Of a DNA stretch of 64,000 nt, positions 1-10,559 are shown piece by piece. The stretch's first letter is position 1, and every line of letters begins with the position of its first letter. Both the position numbers and the translations under genes were made by a program. The DNA is from Actinernus sp. WN-2022. Its lineage: Eukaryota; Cnidaria; Anthozoa; Actiniaria; Actinernidae. The notes under the pieces are model-generated. The model did not search any database, was not told the DNA's origin, and was given only the letters and a program-made list of their open reading frames with translations. The stretch is from assembly GCA_030867875.1 (NCBI GenBank), contig JAOWCC010001634.1, forward strand, positions 7,673,877 through 7,737,876, in the 5' to 3' direction.

Positions 1-103
1 AAAAACGGGCACAAGATGCATTATACGATGGTAACCCGTCCAAAACTACGCACTATCGAACTTAGTTTGTCCAGTCGCATAATGCATCTTGTGTCCGTTT
101 TTA
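1..103. mobile_element. Short palindromic MITE, copy A
   Basis: A 103-bp unit that begins and ends with complementary sequence (AAAACGGGCACAAGATGCAT at the left, its near complement at the right), so it can fold into a hairpin. It reads as identical to the copy at 176-278. No coding capacity. The left edge coincides with the window edge, so its flank cannot be examined. Confidence 0.7.
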
Positions 104-108
104 TACAA

Positions 109-465
109 GAGAGCATTGTGCATCTAGACGTATTTTAGCAAAGAAAACTTAGTGCGCCTTCTTAGTTCTTAGTATAAAAACGGGCACAAGATGCATTATA
201 CGATGGTAACCCGTCCAAAACTACGCACTATCGAACTTAGTTTGTCCAGTCGCATAATGCATCTTGTGTCCGTTTTTATACTAGACGAAATAAGAAGACA
301 CAAACTTTTCTTTGCCCAAAAGAACAACAACAAGCTATAAAGTAGAACCCATTCCATAAATATGGCGGGATTTATCATCAAGTTCGTCTCATACTTCGTC
401 CCGCCTTTATACTGGTCGCACTAAGTTGTCTTTGCCCGAATACGTCTAGACGCATTATGCTCTCT
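109..465. mobile_element. Palindromic element with about 48-bp arms, interrupted by a nested MITE
   Basis: The arm at 109-156 and the arm at 417-465 are inverted copies with a few mismatches (GAGAGCAT...ACTTAGTGCG). The interior carries the second copy of the 103-bp MITE at 176-278 and a smaller inverted pair (GGCGGGA/TCCCGCC) at about 365-406. It reads as a non-autonomous DNA element hit later by the smaller MITE. Confidence 0.65.
176..278. mobile_element. Short palindromic MITE, copy B (nested)
   Basis: Reads as identical to the unit at 1-103, 72 bp away, and lies inside the palindromic element at 109-465. Identity between copies implies recent movement or local duplication. Confidence 0.7.
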
Positions 466-529
466 GATATAAAAATGGCCAACCCTCTTATATGTCCTGG
501 GCTTATACGCCTTCCTAAGGTTTGAAGGA

Positions 530-670
530 GCTCATAACCAGGAGGTGGAGGTGCTGGAGGAGGAGGTGGTGGTGGAGGAAGAGATCGATGACGTGGAGGG
601 GAAGGAGATGGAGGAGGAAGGAGGTGATGATGGAAGTGGAGGTGAAGGGGAGAAGGTGGTGGGGGAGCTT
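530..670. repeat. Purine-rich (GGAGGT/GGAGGA)n low-complexity tract
   Basis: An imperfect purine repeat. It opens long reading frames in several frames on both strands, encoding Glu/Gly-, Arg/Trp- or Ser-rich products; these are composition artefacts, not genes. Confidence 0.8.
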
Positions 671-802
671 CTGCTACTGCTACTACTCCTATTATTATGG
701 CGCGTTCTTTTGGAACTTATTCCGTAAAAGGAATCCACCAACAAAACAATAAGCAATTATTAGACGAGGTTGAGTAAAATATCGTGATTTGTTAGTGGCG
801 AG

Positions 803-849
803 CAATCAATTATTTGCCGATGCCGAAGCCAGAGACAAATAATTGATTG
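803..849. repeat. Perfect 14-bp inverted repeat
   Basis: CAATCAATTATTTG at 803-816 and its exact complement at 836-849, separated by 19 bp. A small hairpin, possibly the centre of a MITE. Nothing coding is recognised in 850-1180. Confidence 0.5.
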
Positions 850-1182
850 AGAGACACTAACACATTACGATATTTTGCGATAACAGAGTCCAATAATTGT
901 TTTATCATTCACGGCATTCAGAGCAACTTTAGTCGCTTTTTTGTGTTTTCGCTGTTTTTACTTTCTATCAAACATGCCAAGTCATTTACCGACAGCTCAG
1001 GAAAGCGAGTCATGTTGACAAATGCAATGTTACTGCGCATGAGCAGACCATTATTTGCAGCAAAACGGCTTTGCACCGTAATGCGCATGAGCAGACCACT
1101 ATTTGTAAGCAGTTATTTGCAGTTCTCTCGGCCAATCAAAACGACGGAAAAATAATTTGAATGATAATGTTGCTTATTTTTG

Positions 1183-1350
1183 AAGGTACATATATTCTGA
1201 TGAATATCTGCAGTATTTCAAGATACATGTATTCTGATGAATATCTGCAGTATTTCAAGGTACATGTATTCTGATGAATATCTGCAGTATTTCAAGGTAC
1301 ATGTATTCTGATGAATATCTGCAGTATTTCAAGGTACATGTATTCTGATT
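1183..1350. repeat. 37-bp tandem repeat, about 4.5 copies
   Basis: Units begin at 1183, 1220, 1257, 1294 and 1331 (AAGGTACATGTATTCTGATG then AATATCTGCAGTATTTC). Copies differ at one or two positions. Confidence 0.9.
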
Positions 1351-2169
1351 TCGGAATAGCCGGAATGTCCCAAAGGAACGTGACCTTATTATGATTGTTG
1401 TTGTTGTCGTCAACTTGCCGAAAAATCCAGCATTCATAGTCTAAACAGATGATCCTGGAAATTAAAGAGGCTATGTCATGGTACTGCGCATGTATCGAGT
1501 AATCGCTCGGTTGGTGGCTGTTAATTGGATACAAACAGTTACAATTCCCTCCCTCGATGCTTGACTGAAAGGATTTTCAATATTTTCCCTGGAAACTGTT
1601 TATATACACTGTTTGTTAGTCATTTTTGCATATTTGCTTTGATTTTAAGCATCCCACATGGCCGAGAGGTTCGTTAGTTGATATCAAAATCGGTGGAAAT
1701 AGCTGTTTCCGGCCCGGAATTCGAATGTAACGTATATTAGCGTGACACAGCCCCTTTAATATCCATGGATCCTATATAATAGTACATATACAATGTAACC
1801 AGAAAATAACCTGTCAGTTTGTGCCGGAAAACAATAAAGAAATAACTACCTGCATTGGAAAACACAGGGTTATATAGTTACTGTTCCTCGTCTCTCTCTG
1901 CACTATATCAGAGATTGCAACAAGCGTACTTTAATTACTATTGCTGCCAGAACCTGTTGATTAGCTGCACTATTATTAATATCAATTTGCTGCCAGAATT
2001 GTTATCTACCAGTAACTTTACAAGGACATCAAATGTATTAATATATTGGCTCTACATTAATTGAAGCTAAGGAAACGATGGAAATAGAAACCAGCGAACC
2101 CTTAACATTCCCGACTTCTAGTTCGCTCCTCTACCTACTACACTATAGGACACGTTTGTTGAAATGTTA
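1351..2169. other. No gene recognised
   Basis: AT-rich sequence with short reading frames only; no splice-bounded exon or inverted-repeat element could be supported. Confidence 0.5.
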
Positions 2170-2474
2170 CCCATGTTACTGAGAGGTCCTAATCCTCTAT
2201 AGGGGGTCCTAATCCCCCAGGTTACTGAAAGGTCCTAATCCTCTCTAGTGGGTCCTAATCCACCAGGTTACTGAGAGGTCCTAATCCTCTTTATGGAGTC
2301 CTAATCTCCCAGGTTACTGAAAGGTTATTTAAAACCTCCAAGGGGGTCCTAATCCCCCGGGCTGCTAAGAGGTCCTAATCCTCTCTAGGGGGTCCTAATC
2401 CCCCGGGCTGCTGAGAGGTCCCAATCCCCCATGTTACTGAGATCGTAATCCTCTCTAGGGGTCACAATCCCCGG
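2170..2474. repeat. TCCTAAT mini-hairpin array
   Basis: An array with a period of about 46 bp. Each unit holds two short hairpins sharing the loop TCCTAAT, spaced alternately 20 and 26 bp. Stems vary between units while keeping pairing: AGAGG/CCTCT at 2182-2198, GGGGG/CCCCC at 2202-2218, GTGG/CCAC at 2248-2263, GGAG/CTCC at 2295-2309, and AGGTT/AACCT around a diverged loop at 2322-2337. No ORF is preserved. Confidence 0.8.
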
Positions 2475-2733
2475 ATCAGGAAGTGATATTAGTCTATGGG
2501 GTAGAGGGTGACCTACATGTATGGGAGCACTTCATCCAGAATCCATATTTATTTAACTTAATATTTAACAATATTGATACAAGTCATAAAACTATTATCA
2601 TGCGCTCAAGTAGGAATTATTGTATACATTTTCTTTGTGAATGTTCTGAGGTTCAACTTAACCATACTTAACACTTAATCATAACTACAAAATGATGTGG
2701 TTGCTGATGTACGTGTAAATATTTAGCTATTGC

Positions 2734-2763
2734 CAAGAGAGGATAACTAGTTATCCTCTCTTG
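2734..2763. mobile_element. 30-bp perfect palindrome, tiny hAT-like insertion
   Basis: A fully self-complementary sequence from CAAGAGAGGATAACTAG to the complementary half ending CTCTCTTG. Flanks are GCTATTGC on the left and (G)CTATTAC on the right, a 7-8 bp near-duplication. It shares its ends with the palindrome at 56841-56863. The insertion reading is inference. Confidence 0.5.
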
Positions 2764-3147
2764 CTATTACATATTGTATAATTTACAAAAGGTATCTAAA
2801 TGTACAAATGTAATAAAACGTTATTGTAATTATTGTATCTTACCGAGAGAATAAACCAGCGAATGGGGAGGGAGGGAGGACATTTCTGTTCCGAGGACAG
2901 CACAGGGGCAGTAGCTTGATGAAGGAACAGCACATTTGCTCGGGTAGGCATGACATGTGATTGAACGGTTTATTAAGCACGTGCAAGCTTGTATGTGATT
3001 GGTTAAGACATACATGTGTACGAGGAATGTGTGCAAAACAGCAAGTGACCTTTGGCCGCCGAAGTAAACTGGGTTAAGTACACTGGTTTATAGTCTCGTT
3101 AACATAGCTCATAACTAAACTGGTTTATGGTTAACTTTAATTATAAG

Positions 3148-3292
3148 CATACGCAGCGATAAATTTCATGTCGATCTGTGCCAACCAAATGAAGATATCC
3201 GTATTTGCCGAGCTACCAGCCAGTGTTGAGTCCACCAAAGTCTCGCCAGAAGCAGCCATCTTTCCCCGTGACTCGCCAAAGTGGTGCCAAAA
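3148..3292 (+). repeat. Inverted cassette, left copy
   Basis: About 145 bp matching, in reverse orientation, the segment 4887-5030 at roughly four bases in five (shared blocks TTTGCCGAGCTACCA and TCGCCAGAAGCAGC). The two copies enclose the LINE remnant at 3867-4651. No function recognised. Confidence 0.65.
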
Positions 3293-3866
3293 CCTGCGAC
3301 GCGCTGCTCGCTCCAGAGACGCGCTGCTATCTTTGTTATGAACAACTACTGTAGCGGAGAGGCGAGGGTATCCCAAATGCTTGATGATTTAGCATGGAAA
3401 CCCCTTACAGAGATTAGGAAAGCAAACAGGATTATCTTATTATATAAAGTCATCAACAACTTAAGCGCCATCAAGGCACTTATGCCGTCCACAAGGGCTA
3501 CTCGTGACTCAGGAGATGCGTGTGTTCACTTGTGTGGTTTCCCTGTGTATGGATGCTTACTTTATTATTATTATTATCTATTATTATCTATTATTTATTT
3601 CCTTCTACTTTTGCTACTTCGATTAATAATTTATTATATGTTTCTTGATCGGCCCTGACCGCCACCTCGGTGTAAAGCATCTTAGATATTTACTTCCTAT
3701 TTCATAGTTTACACTAATACTGGAAGGTGCATAAAAGGATAAAACAATAAAAAATACAGCCTTATAACAACAACAAAGTGCAGGTGCAACAATGGAGGTG
3801 ATAAATATATAAATAAACATGCAAATAAATAATCATATAAATAATGATTGCTGAAGTAAAGTCAGC

Positions 3867-4651
3867 TTATAAGCGCCTAAGATATGGAGGCGTCTTCATT
3901 GTCTTGATCGCAGGTCCAATAGCAACATAAAATAGAGGTAACGATGGAGCATTAATCACGTGCTCAGGTAATTTGTTCCATACGCGGATTGCACGAACGT
4001 AAAATGAATAGCTAAAAGCAAGAACATTGCACTGTAGCTGACAATAATACAAGTTATTATGTCTAGGGTTTGGGATAATATTGGGAGGGAAGCCAATCCC
4101 CACCAAGCCATTACGGATCTTATAAAACATTGCGGCCTGTTGGGCAAGTCTTCAAGAGTATCCCAACCCAGTGTGTTAACAAGTTCGGACGTACCGGTGT
4201 AGTGATCATAGCCGTTGCTGCAAACAAAGCGAGTAGCATTTTTCTGAACTTGTTCAATCTTATTTACGTCAGAGTCAGTGTAAGGGTTCCAAGCCTCAGA
4301 AGCATATTTAAGTTTGGGTCTAACTAAAGTTTCGTAAGCTCCCTTCTTATCAGATTTGGTACATGGTTTCAGGGTTCTGCGAACAATACCTAGTGTTTTG
4401 TTAGATTTAGATGTGATTTTGGAGCAGTGAGTGTTCCAGCGAAGATCATGGGTCTGTGTGACTCCGAGGTAGTCATGAGATGGTGACGGAGATAGAGCCT
4501 TGCCATTTATATGACAGGTAAACTTGCTATATTCACGCTTATTGGTTATGTTCAACAGGTGACACTTTGCAGTATTAAATTCCATCGACCAATCCATACA
4601 ACATATAGCATATCTGAGTAATAAACAGAAACAGGAACACAGGAAGTCCAA
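3867..4651 (-). pseudogene. LINE reverse transcriptase, C-terminal remnant
   Basis: The minus strand encodes the region after the reverse-transcriptase palm of a CR1/L2-like non-LTR retrotransposon. It includes the DYLGV block, a W-x-x-H-C-x-K-I segment, the L-V-R-P-K-L-K-Y-A block followed by W-N-P, the QKNATRFV block and the terminal V-R-A-I-R-V-W-N-K-L-P block. The frame shifts near 4128 and the element is truncated at its 5' side near 4650, so it is dead. It lies between the inverted cassettes at 3148 and 4887. Confidence 0.8.
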
Positions 4652-4724
4652 ACTGTGAAATTTTAAATCTAGCTTTTCTTTAGTTGTAGAGCAGGGGGTT
4701 TAAAATTCACCCAAATTCGTTGCA

Positions 4725-4880
4725 ACTGAATACAGACGCAGCCAAGACACAGATTTAGACACCAGGTTTCATTTCATTCAAGTTTCATTCATTTTATTAC
4801 GGTGTATTTAAAGAAAAGCTAGATTTAAAAATTCCCAAACGAACCTTATAAACTAGCCACAAGCAGAGCTTGGGCTTCCT
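4725..4880. repeat. Direct repeat, copy 1 (LINE 3'-tail-like)
   Basis: Shares GCTAGATTTAAAAATTCCC and GAGCTTGGGCTTCCTGTG with 5160-5337, in the same orientation. On the minus strand it reads like a LINE 3' end, with a short AATAAA-type tail near ATTCATTTTATTAC. Confidence 0.55.
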
Positions 4881-4886
4881 GTGTTG

Positions 4887-5030
4887 TCACCACTTTGGCA
4901 AGTCACGGGGAAAGATTGCTGCTTCTGGCGAGATTTTGGTGGACTCAAAAGTGGTTGGTAGCTCGGCAAATACAGATTTCTTCATTTGGTTGGCACAGAT
5001 CGACTGGAAATTTACCGCTGTGTATGCTGA
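4887..5030 (-). repeat. Inverted cassette, right copy
   Basis: Reverse-orientation partner of 3148-3292. It sits between the two direct-repeat copies. Confidence 0.65.
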
Positions 5031-5159
5031 TGAGGATATAAAGTAAAATCCATGTGATTTTCGTGAAAAAATTGACCCAAACGTAAGTGCCTTGCAACCC
5101 GAGATTTCGAGTTCGTTCCCTTCCTTCCAATTCTTCAATAAGTATGTAGGGTAAGGGAT

Positions 5160-5337
5160 TTAAAATTCGCCAAAATTCGCTGAAACTGCATACACTGAGA
5201 CATGGCCAAGACACAGATTATAAACACCAGGTATGTTTTATTCATTTTATTACAGTATATTTATATAAAAGCTAGATTTAAAAATTCCCGTACAAACCCT
5301 TATCAAATTGACATAAACAGAGCTTGGGCTTCCTGTG
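5160..5337. repeat. Direct repeat, copy 2 (LINE 3'-tail-like)
   Basis: Second copy of the segment at 4725-4880. A shorter relative ending CTTGGGCTCCCTGTG lies at about 7790-7880. Confidence 0.55.
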
Positions 5338-5369
5338 ATTGTACGATTCGAAAAAAAGGGATCTCATGT

Positions 5370-5427
5370 AGCCTGCGTGCAGACATTCTCTCTTTTTGCA
5401 GGGAGAGAGAACGTCTGCAGGCAGGCT
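5370..5427. repeat. Small inverted repeat
   Basis: AGCCTGCGTGCAGAC at 5370-5384 pairs with GTCTGCAGGCAGGCT at 5413-5427 with one mismatch, and the match continues through a CTCTCT/AGAGAG stretch. Hairpin-type MITE. Confidence 0.6.
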
Positions 5428-5524
5428 AGATCTCATGCAGTCAGTACTTTGTTTAATGTACAAACCTCTCAAGGGCCTTGTGACATCGACTTCAGAACCA
5501 GTTCTAGAAAAACTAATTCCGAAT

Positions 5525-5660
5525 TTCACCTGGTGGCCATCTTGGATTCAAAACGAGGCAATCCTTTGTTACCCTCGTAGCGAGGGATAGTCAAAGCGAC
5601 GCTAACCTGGCAAAAACAAAGGATTGCCTCGCTTTGAATCCAAGGTGGCCACCAGGTGAA
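5525..5660. mobile_element. MITE with 46-bp terminal inverted repeats
   Basis: Left arm 5525-5570 begins TTCACCTGGTGGCCATCTTG; right arm 5615-5660 is its near-exact complement. The spacer is 44 bp. No coding capacity. Confidence 0.8.
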
Positions 5661-5741
5661 AAGAGTGAATTGTTAATCTTGATAATAGTTTTTTTTTCAT
5701 TGAGCTTTTTATCGATCTCGCTGCTTTCAGCATCCAGGGCA

Positions 5742-5948
5742 ATGCCTAAGATATGCTGCATTTGTAAAACCAGAAGTCGCAGCCGTTTTTATAGCCTTTC
5801 CAAGTTCGATGAAGCCTCTTTTAAAAGCTGTTTCGATGTTACGGAGTTACGGGACGCTCGGGAGCACGCCGCAAGGGAGCACGGCAGACTTGCCTGTTTT
5901 GTTTCACTCACGATCTCTTCCAACAATGCGACTTTCCGCCGACAATAA
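5742..5948 (+). CDS. Candidate coding fragment, Cys-rich N-terminus
   Basis: From an ATG at 5742 the frame encodes a start with the spacing C-C-x-x-C, then an Arg/Ser-rich stretch and a short acidic-basic helix-like region. Composition looks protein-like, but there is no recognised domain, no splice donor that decides the end, and no neighbour to support it. The far end of the frame reads into unrelated sequence. It could be a first exon, a fragment of a mobile-element gene, or chance. Confidence 0.25.
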   Translation: MPKICCICKTRSRSRFYSLSKFDEASFKSCFDVTELRDAREHAAREHGRLACFVSLTISSNNATFRRQ

Positions 5949-5989
5949 TTAATGTTGGCGCTCACGAGGGACGTAGTGCCGAGAACCAT

Positions 5990-8912
5990 TTAAATGTTCC
6001 ACAGGTCTAGTTCCCCGAAATCGATCAGTTGATTCGCTACCAGTCGAAGTGTTGATAAACATTTTCAAACATTTAAAGTGCCTATGAATCCAAAATTAAG
6101 TTGATCTCATTTGAAAATCCTTTCAAAATTAGTTAGAGTGGCGTTTTCCGTTTCTCAATATCTCATCTCGTTCCAGAGATATTCAGTTTTTTAAAATATG
6201 CAAATGAGATGACGTCATTACCTTGACAGAGCCTGGAGACAAATCACAAAATGAAGAATATCTTTGAAAATATTAGGTAAAAGCAACACGTATAGTACTA
6301 ATGAAAGTACACATCGCTATGGAAATTATGACGTTGCCATGGAAACATTCTTGGCTCCAGGCTTCTTCCATGAGGAAATAGTTCCTTAATTCTCCTTTGT
6401 TAAACACAATTTACTGCTGTGAGCGCATCAAATGATTTGGAACAACATAGGTATTGTATGCGGGTGGTTTAAAGCAAATCATGTTCTATAATAGAAACAA
6501 AAAAATTATCTTCAAGGTGAAAAGGAGCCTGGGGCCGAAGCGGCCTCGTGCTTTCATATGTCCTCGGTGTTTGGATCCCCTGGTGAAACACTAGCTCTCA
6601 TTTTTTGATCTGTTACATCAAGACTAGGTGATAGGGGAATTACAATTCGCTACAAATCATTTTTAGACTCTTAAGGTGGTATCACAAATTATCAGATGGG
6701 TTCTTCGGGCAAAATTTTAAATGTAGGCTAAAAATATAAGCCATATACAAATGTAGCGCAAGGTATTTTGAATTTTGGAGTTTTAAGTGGAATAAGGGTT
6801 CGATGGAGGTGTTATGAATAAGCACCTTTGATTCGACGTTGGGCAGACTATCGGTGAGAACATTCAGTCTCCCTCAGTGGAATGTTGAGCTGTAACAGTT
6901 TGTAGAAAACCCTGATATAATACCGTTATGACCGGGAATCGTTTATAACCAATCCTTGATATAACGAACCTATTTTCCGGTCCCTTGCACTTCGTTTTTA
7001 CGGGGTTCGACTATAAAAATAAGTAAAATACACACCTTTCTAGAGTTGTAATGTTCTTATATGCCGGCCTTTCCACTTTTCAGTCCCCGTTGTATGAAGC
7101 AGTACTTATTCCTTCTCCAAAGTTTCTTTCCCCGCAAACATCCATAAATCCTTGATTTGCCCTTCTCGATTACTTTTAGTTGAGCGCTATAGTTAAGCTT
7201 CTGTGTTTTTAGTGGCCATCATTTATCCGTAGCTAGCAAAACCTTCAAATATCACGAGTGTAGTACGTCTTTCATCGTCGACAACATTGTCAGGCAAATA
7301 GTGAGTATCCTCGAAACACAAATGTCTTTTCTCGTTTCCTTGCTTAACATAATATTCGCAAGTGTTAAAAATAGTTAGCGAGGTTTTCCCTGCGACCACG
7401 TGTCCGTGAATTTGTCAGAACTAGTGTGGGGTCGGGATATTAATTTGTCGCGTCAACAATTCCGCTACACCTCCCAGTGGTAATCAATTATGCTCCGTGG
7501 CTCCAGGAACGACAGCGCCAACGCCACGGATTTGGGAAAGTAGCATTCAAAATGGCTGCTATGAGAAAGTTTAGCTGAGTTTGTTTGGGCTTCGCTTCGC
7601 GTGTAGCTGTGGTATTTCCGTTTTATATGCATACAAAGGTAAGATAATTATCGTACTGTGTGATACATAAGTTTGAGCTCGATTCAACGCGAATATCTTG
7701 GTAAAATTTGTTAATTTGTGGAGTTTGTTGTAATTGCTGGAATCGATTTTCGAGATTAACTCTGCCCCTTTCCACTAATTATGAAGGAGGGATTTTTTTT
7801 ATTCAACTTTATTTTTACAATTTCATAAATTACACTGATATAAATACAGAAACTACGCTTGGGCTCCCTGTGAATTAAGTACAACTAGATATACAGTGTA
7901 GATTATTAAATAACATGTTTGACATATACCAACAAAACTAGGAATAGCTTAGACTTATCTAAGATTATCATATTTCAAAAAATATTACCATTATTAATAT
8001 AAATCAACGGTGAACTTATTTCAATTTATCTATATATAATCATTTAAAGTTATCCACTTGTCTTCCAGTGTATTTGTAGAAGAATATTATTAACCTAAAT
8101 AGCCAAATTAATATGTATACTATGGTAATAATTAAGACAAACTCAATCGTAACGGTTATAATTTGAACACAGGCAATGACACGGCAACTCAAACGTGTTC
8201 GCTACTTTGGCCACTGCGCGCCAATTTTGTAATTTCTAATGTCTCTTTAATTTGTATCAACTCTTAATGTTGTTACATTATATTCTTTTACTGTATTTTA
8301 TGTAAACAGTGCGAAATAAAACTTTATATTATCATCATTTTCATAAACAAGAATCGTCACGATCTACGTAAAAATTAACTTCATCAAACGAAAAGGAACG
8401 TATCACTCAGTCAAATCTTCCCTCGCGCCCATTTTGCACACAGCCCTTCAATTGCAATACGTCCATTTACCTTTAGAAATTGAATTACTTACATAATTAC
8501 TTTGTCCGCCATAGCAGAGCCTCACAAACCCATTTCGTAAGTCCATCAGCTAAAAGAATCATAACATTTAACTCAATTAAGTTGTAACTATGACTTGCTT
8601 CTGTTAGAAAAAACACAAGTTACATATGGTAGTCAGAATGATAGTAATGCATGTTGAGTAAGGGAGGTTGCTGCACATCAATTAATTACCTGGATTAAAT
8701 GAAGTTTCTTTATAAATGAAGTGTGAATCAATTTAGTTACACCAACTAGTATACATGCATAAGCCTGGCCATAATTATTAAAACCTTAGAACATAATGAT
8801 CTTTTATATAATTAACAAATCAAATAGTTTTATGGTTGTCAACATAAGGATACTCGGTATATTAAGTTAATAAAACCTTATGTTCCAGTATATCTATAAT
8901 TAGAATAACCCA
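5990..8912. other. Mostly unannotated intergenic sequence
   Basis: No exon or ORF of substance. A LINE-3'-end-like relic on the minus strand is visible at about 7790-7880 (ends CTTGGGCTCCCTGTG, same tail as 5160-5337). The rest is AT-rich sequence without a recognised structure. Confidence 0.5.
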
Positions 8913-9040
8913 GCCACCATCTATTGGCAAACTCGTAATCTGATTGGCTAGCCAGGCGCCTTCTATTGGCAAACTCGTAATCTGATTGGCTAGCCAGGCG
9001 CCATCTATTGGCAAACTCGTCATCTGATTGGCTAGCCAGA
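8913..9040. repeat. 42-bp tandem repeat, three copies
   Basis: CTATTGGCAAACTCGT recurs at 8921, 8963 and 9005, with TCTGATTGGCTAGCCAG in each unit. Copies are nearly identical. Confidence 0.9.
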
Positions 9041-9073
9041 CCTGTCAGTTGAAAGAACGGTGGCTTGGTTATG

Positions 9074-9235
9074 CTAAAACAATTAGACTGGCTCGCTCTT
9101 GGTTTCTATCGACTTTGATAGCTGACTCAGAGCTCCTAGCTAACTATTTAACAATTAGACCCGCAGCCCGAATGGGCTACGAGTCAATAGCTTTTAACTC
9201 GTAGCCCATGAGGGCGAGAGGTCTAATTGTTTTAG
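9074..9235. mobile_element. MITE with 15-bp terminal inverted repeats
   Basis: CTAAAACAATTAGAC at 9074-9088 and its exact complement at 9221-9235. The interior has a second inverted pair, GGGCTACGAG/CTCGTAGCCC. No clear target duplication. Confidence 0.65.
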
Positions 9236-9490
9236 TATAAACTAACTAGTCGGACAGTAGAAAGTAATAGAAAGAAACAAATTGAAGTTGAAAAATGTTA
9301 TTATTTCGTGAAAATACGTGCGGTTTTTCTCAACTATGGGCTATCACAAATAGACCTATAGTAGGGTAGCCAATCAGAATGCAGGATTTGTAATAGTCCA
9401 CTAGTTGGTTTATACTAACAGCCATTATAGTTCACCACAAAATTTTAGCACGCGCTCATTGGCCAAAAGCGATCACATCTGATTGGCTAA

Positions 9491-9526
9491 GCTACTCACT
9501 ATCTACTGTTACAGAGAGTGAGTAGC
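9491..9526. repeat. Imperfect palindrome, CTACTCACT family
   Basis: GCTACTCACT... pairs with AGTGAGTAGC after a short loop. The same palindrome with the same GATTGG-containing left flank recurs at 61391-61426, so it belongs to a dispersed family. Confidence 0.6.
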
Positions 9527-9685
9527 GAAAAAGCAGGTATTCAAAAACAAAACAATGGCTGCCAAGTCAAAATGTCAAAGAACCCTCTTGTTTCAGTTTA
9601 AGATAGAACTACTAGTTGGTTTCTACTAAAACAGTTACACTGCTCGCTCTCAGCTCTATGGCTGACTACGTCCCTCGTCAACTAG

Positions 9686-10064
9686 CAGGCGTTATATTTC
9701 ACCACAAAATTTTGGCGCGTGCTCATAGGCCAAGAGCGATCTCGTGACGTGAAGGTTGTCGTCCGCGGCGGCAAACTGTCAGGCGTTAAAGTTCACCACA
9801 AATGTTGGCGCGCGCTCATTGGCCAAAAGCGATCACTTGACGTGATAGTTGTCGTCCGCGGATGCAAACTATCAGGCGTTATAGTTCACCACAAAATTTT
9901 GGCGCGCGCTCATTGGCTAAAAGCGATCACGTGACATGGTTGTTGTCGTCCGCGGAGGCAAACTATCAGGCGTTATAGTTCACCACAAAATTTTGGCGCG
10001 GGCTCATTGGCCAAGACCGATCACGTGACGTGATAGTTGTCGTCCGCGGAGGCAAACTATCAGG
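9686..10064. repeat. 94-bp tandem repeat, four copies
   Basis: Unit starts (CAGGCGTTA...) at 9686, 9780, 9873 and 9967; the next start at 10061 begins a different sequence. Each unit contains TTCACCACAAA, GCGCGCTCATTGG, CACGTGACGTGA-like and TTGTCGTCCGCGG blocks. A diverged partial copy lies at 9420-9480. A short in-frame ORF across two units is a by-product of the repeat length. Confidence 0.9.
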
Positions 10065-10067
10065 CGA

Positions 10068-10546
10068 TAGTGCCCGCTGAGAGCTGAAGACAATTTTGTG
10101 ATGAACAATAACGACAAATAGACTGTGTTTGTCTCGGAACTATCGGCTGATAGTTTCCCTTGGAAATTTGATGTTCTTAAAACTAGCATATATATTTGTT
10201 TTAAGAACATCAAATTTCCGCGGGCAACTATCAGCCGATAGTTACTCGACGGACACAGTCTATTTGTATAATAGTGCCCGCTGAGCACGAAAGACAATTT
10301 TGTGTTTAACAATAACGCAAATAGACTGTGTCTGTCTCGGACCTATCGGCTGATAGTATCCCTTGGAAATTTGATGTTCTTAAAACGCTTATATTGGTTT
10401 TAAGAACATCAAATTTCCACGGGCAACTATAAGCCGATAGTTCCTCGACGGACACAGTCTATTTGTATAATAGTTCCTCGACGGACACAGTCTATTTGTA
10501 TAATAGTTCCTCGACGGACACAGTCTATTTGTATAATAGTGCCCGC
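10068..10546. repeat. Two tandem long hairpins plus a 33-bp triplication
   Basis: Hairpin 1 spans 10115-10266 and hairpin 2 spans 10318-10466. Each has arms of about 65-70 bp around a short loop (CTATCGGCTGATAGT and GAAATTTGATGTTCTTAA in one arm, complements in the other). Both are preceded by TGCCCGCTGAG, which also closes the block at about 10538. The right end of hairpin 2 is repeated three times with a period of 33 bp (TTCCTCGACGG at 10441, 10474, 10507). Confidence 0.85.
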
Positions 10547-10559
10547 TGAGAGAGGAATA

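Noticed and set aside
522..756. Overlapping long frames on both strands
   Set aside because: All lie in a purine-rich simple repeat; composition explains the lack of stops.
2830..3036. First exon on the minus strand ending at GTAAGAT
   Set aside because: The donor-like site is good, but the peptide is not recognisable and no downstream exon could be matched.
9719..9934. Plus-strand frame with internal protein repeats
   Set aside because: It follows the 94-bp tandem DNA repeat; no start context or homology.
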